Assembly (NCBI GenBank): GCA_002450985.1
Contig: DKBA01000034.1
Span: forward strand, 1-6,775
Direction of reading: 5' to 3'
DNA length: 6,775 nt
Source: Acidimicrobiia bacterium UBA6912
Lineage (GTDB): Bacteria > Actinomycetota > Acidimicrobiia > Spongiisociales > UBA5794
Below, one piece after another: positions 5,359 to 6,775 of this stretch (its first letter is position 1; each line of letters opens with the position of its first letter). Position numbers and translations under genes: made by a program. Under the pieces are notes generated by a model that worked only from the letters and a program-made list of their open reading frames with translations, ran no database searches and was not told the DNA's origin.

Positions 5359-5805
5359 TCAGCAGCGGGGGATGAGGTCCCACATCCCGAATGCCGCGAC
5401 GAGGACGCCGATGGCGACGAGCACCGGCGCCGATACGGCGACACCTGCGCCGACGAGGACCGCCGCCGTCCCGAGCCGCAGCACCCGATCGGCGATCGAG
5501 ACTCGCCGTGCGACGGGTGCCTCGTGCCGGGCGGCGGCGAAGAGCGCATCGAGCTCCCGGCCGGAGAGGCGCCCCACGCGCCGTGCCACCTCGCCCCCCG
5601 GGGTGCGGGCGATGTACGTCGGCACGGCCCTGATCCCGAGCTCGCGGGCGAGCTCGGGATCATCGGTCACGTCCACGGCGATGACACCGACCTCTCCCTC
5701 GTGGCGCGCCGCCGCTGCGGCGACGACCGGCGCCATCGCCCTGCAATTCGGGCACGTGCGGGTCGTCACCGCCAGGACGTGCGGCGAGTCGGGTGCGGCC
5801 GGCAT
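5359..5805 (-). CDS. Short thioredoxin fused to a two-helix DUF2892-like membrane anchor
   Basis: A 148-residue protein. Residues 9-95 form a compact thioredoxin fold with active site C18-P-N-C21 instead of CGPC, and cis-proline Pro62 in AVPTY. Only 17 residues precede the CXXC, against about 31 in E. coli thioredoxin, so the first strand and helix of the classical fold are missing; a TGA two codons upstream excludes an earlier start. Residues 109-141 make two short hydrophobic helices after a basic stretch (RR at 100-101, R107, R110), which predicts a hairpin with both ends and the thioredoxin domain in the cytoplasm. The hairpin resembles DUF2892 of the neighbouring gene, and the chain ends in Cys148 (WDLIPRC). 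Likely role: disulfide reduction or sulfur/thiol transfer at the membrane. No Shine-Dalgarno is seen; translation is probably coupled to the DUF2892 gene, whose stop lies 3 nt upstream. Confidence 0.85.
   Translation of the reverse strand: MPAAPDSPHVLAVTTRTCPNCRAMAPVVAAAAARHEGEVGVIAVDVTDDPELARELGIRAVPTYIARTPGGEVARRVGRLSGRELDALFAAARHEAPVARRVSIADRVLRLGTAAVLVGAGVAVSAPVLVAIGVLVAAFGMWDLIPRC
5631..5662. repeat. 32-nt palindrome with perfect 15-bp arms inside the thioredoxin gene
   Basis: TGATCCCGAGCTCGC at 5631-5645 is perfectly complementary to 5648-5662, with GG between. On the mRNA it would form a very stable stem over the codons for DPELARELGI, just before the cis-proline strand. The repeated Glu-Leu codons GAGCTC help create the symmetry. 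It is seen directly; a regulatory role is not shown. Confidence 0.8.
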
Positions 5806-5808
5806 CGG

Positions 5809-6021
5809 TCAGACGGCGGCGGACTGGTCCTGGTTGGTGCGGACCTTGAACAGCGAGTACAGCGGGCACCACCCGACCAGGCCGGTGACGAGGAAGACTC
5901 CGCCGAGCACTCCGGCGATGACGGCCCAGGCGCCGCCAAAGGCGGTGAAGGCGAGGATGAGCAGCAGGGCGCCGCCGACGACGCGGGCGATGCGATCCCA
6001 GCTCGCTTCGTTCATGGACAT
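5809..6021 (-). CDS. DUF2892 (YgaP-TM type) small membrane protein
   Basis: A 70-residue protein with two hydrophobic helices at about 14-29 and 32-51 and the family's C-terminal signature GLVGWCPLYSLF (47-58, with Cys52). DUF2892 is the membrane part of E. coli YgaP, where it anchors a rhodanese domain; free-standing copies are common and usually associated with sulfur or redox genes. ATG 6021 is chosen over a TTG at 6039 and an ATG at 6015 because GAGGAGG (6033-6027) lies 5 nt upstream. The TGA at 5811-5809 is followed by a single codon and then the thioredoxin ATG in the same frame, so the two are certainly cotranscribed. The 61 bp between this gene and the glycosyltransferase hold the ribosome binding site but no promoter I can recognise. 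Confidence 0.88.
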   Translation of the reverse strand: MSMNEASWDRIARVVGGALLLILAFTAFGGAWAVIAGVLGGVFLVTGLVGWCPLYSLFKVRTNQDQSAAV

Positions 6022-6033
6022 GATGGCCTCCTC
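6022..6033 (-). promoter_or_regulatory. Shine-Dalgarno setting the DUF2892 start
   Basis: GAGGAGG on the minus strand (6033-6027), the best ribosome binding site in the window, followed by CCATC and ATG. It decides between three candidate start codons and suggests this gene leads a well-translated unit. Confidence 0.75.
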
Positions 6034-6082
6034 GGGCAACGGTTCACTCTCGTCCGGTACGACGCGCCGCGCTGCCGATCGG

Positions 6083-6775
6083 TCACATGGTTTCTGCGCG
6101 TCCGGCGATCAGCCGCTCGAATCGATCGTCGTAGCGGGGAGCCACCGTGGACCAATCGAGCGCCGCCATCACCGGATGCAACTGGTCCGCCACCGCTGCC
6201 GCCTCCCGGCGGTTGGCAATGGCCCACTCCAGCTTGGTGACCAGATCGTCGGGTCTGTCGTAGAGGCAGCGTTCATGATGGCGGAGGGGGATGCGTTCGG
6301 GGTAGACGAGGCGGTTGGGGAGCAAGGGGAAGGCACCGGCGTAGATGGCCTCGGTGATGGCGACGCCGAAGAACTCCTGATGCGCTGTCGACACGACGAT
6401 GTCGGATGCCCGCAGCAAGGCGCCGTAGGCGGCATCGTCGGCGAAGCCGTCGTGGACGACACGGCCCGCGAGCGCCTCTCGGAGCCGATCGAACGCGGTG
6501 GGCTCCGAGACGAAGCGCTCTCCCGCCAGGGCGAGCCGGAACTCGGCGCCACGGGCGGCGAGGGCGACGATGGCGGCGGCGAACTCGTCGGGTCCCTTGT
6601 CGTGCTCGGCGCGCTGGTTCCACAGGATGAGCGGCGGATCGTCGCGCTGCGAAGGGCCGTCGAGCCGCCGAAGGTCGACGCCGACCGGCAGCACGTCGCC
6701 GCGCTCCTCGACGGCCGCAACGACCTCCGCTCCGTGCCGGTAGTCGGGGAACCGGCCCAGGAACCCCGGCAGCGC
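6083..6775 (-). CDS. GTDC1/QTMAN-like glycosyltransferase (5' end outside window)
   Basis: The frame is open to the right edge, so 230 C-terminal residues are present and the N-terminal GT-B half (DUF3524 region) is missing. Numbering from the edge, ILWNQRAEHDKGPDEF (50-65) and the EX7E motif in QEFFGVAITEAIYAG (133-147, Glu134 and Glu142) followed by PLLPNRLVYPERIP (150-163) closely resemble vertebrate GTDC1, now known as the mannosyltransferase acting on queuosine in tRNA-Asp. The EX7E motif marks retaining GT-B enzymes using a nucleotide sugar. Bacterial homologues are usually annotated by similarity; whether this one modifies tRNA is not shown, and no queuosine gene is visible nearby. A GTG at 6694 is internal, not the start, because conserved sequence (ALPGFLGRFPDYRHG) continues upstream. 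It lies 61 bp before the DUF2892 gene on the same strand. Confidence 0.85.
   Translation of the reverse strand, partial: ALPGFLGRFPDYRHGAEVVAAVEERGDVLPVGVDLRRLDGPSQRDDPPLILWNQRAEHDKGPDEFAAAIVALAARGAEFRLALAGERFVSEPTAFDRLREALAGRVVHDGFADDAAYGALLRASDIVVSTAHQEFFGVAITEAIYAGAFPLLPNRLVYPERIPLRHHERCLYDRPDDLVTKLEWAIANRREAAAVADQLHPVMAALDWSTVAPRYDDRFERLIAGRAETM

Noticed and set aside
5809..5811. UGA between DUF2892 and thioredoxin as a selenocysteine codon
   Set aside because: No bacterial SECIS-like hairpin follows immediately; the palindrome is about 150 nt downstream, and the residue context (end of a polar tail) is not a redox site.
6022..6082. SigR-like promoter (GGAAT-N18-GTT) before the DUF2892 gene
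   Set aside because: A CGTT is present at 6041-6038 but no GGAA lies at the required distance upstream.
6083..6694. Glycosyltransferase gene starting at GTG 6694
   Set aside because: The frame stays open to the window edge and the upstream residues match the family, so 6694 is an internal codon and the gene is truncated by the window.

Overview
The window is very GC-rich, with strong G/C third-position bias, closely packed genes, ATGA/GTGA stop-start overlaps and several apparently leaderless starts (TANNNT box, 6-7 nt, then ATG/GTG). This suggests a high-GC Gram-positive bacterium, most likely an actinobacterium and perhaps a deep or uncultured lineage. The taxonomic call is inference; no rRNA or lineage marker is present. 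There are nine protein genes, one of them cut by the right edge, plus one possible 17-codon leader ORF. I see no tRNA, rRNA, CRISPR array or insertion sequence.

Left block, plus strand (1-2346): about 160 bp of upstream DNA carries a perfect 18-bp operator-like inverted repeat. It is followed by an acetyl-CoA acetyltransferase (thiolase) overlapping a class II fructose-1,6-bisphosphatase (glpX) by ATGA. The pair joins acetyl-CoA/acyl-CoA metabolism to the committed step of gluconeogenesis. GC-rich hairpins cluster around the end of glpX.

Middle block, plus strand (2347-4575): a four-helix DUF2254 membrane protein overlaps a class I SAM-dependent methyltransferase by ATGA. The DUF2254 gene has no Shine-Dalgarno sequence. 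It is preceded by a possible 17-codon ORF whose stop overlaps its start codon and whose ATG sits 6 nt after a TATCTT box.

Right block, minus strand (6775 down to 4587): in reading order these are the C-terminal part of a GTDC1/QTMAN-like glycosyltransferase, a 70-residue two-helix DUF2892 (YgaP-TM type) protein, a short thioredoxin with CPNC active site fused to a DUF2892-like membrane hairpin, an ECF sigma factor, and a 76-residue zinc-finger anti-sigma factor. The zinc-ligand spacing of the anti-sigma factor (C-X25-H-X3-C-X2-C) matches the redox sensor RsrA. The last four genes look like one compact unit: a membrane-tethered thiol-redox module with its own thiol-responsive sigma/anti-sigma pair. 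This is the most interesting part of the window. The DUF2892 and thioredoxin genes share one reading frame and are separated only by a UGA and one sense codon.

The plus- and minus-strand blocks converge at 4576-4586 with only 11 bp between stop codons.
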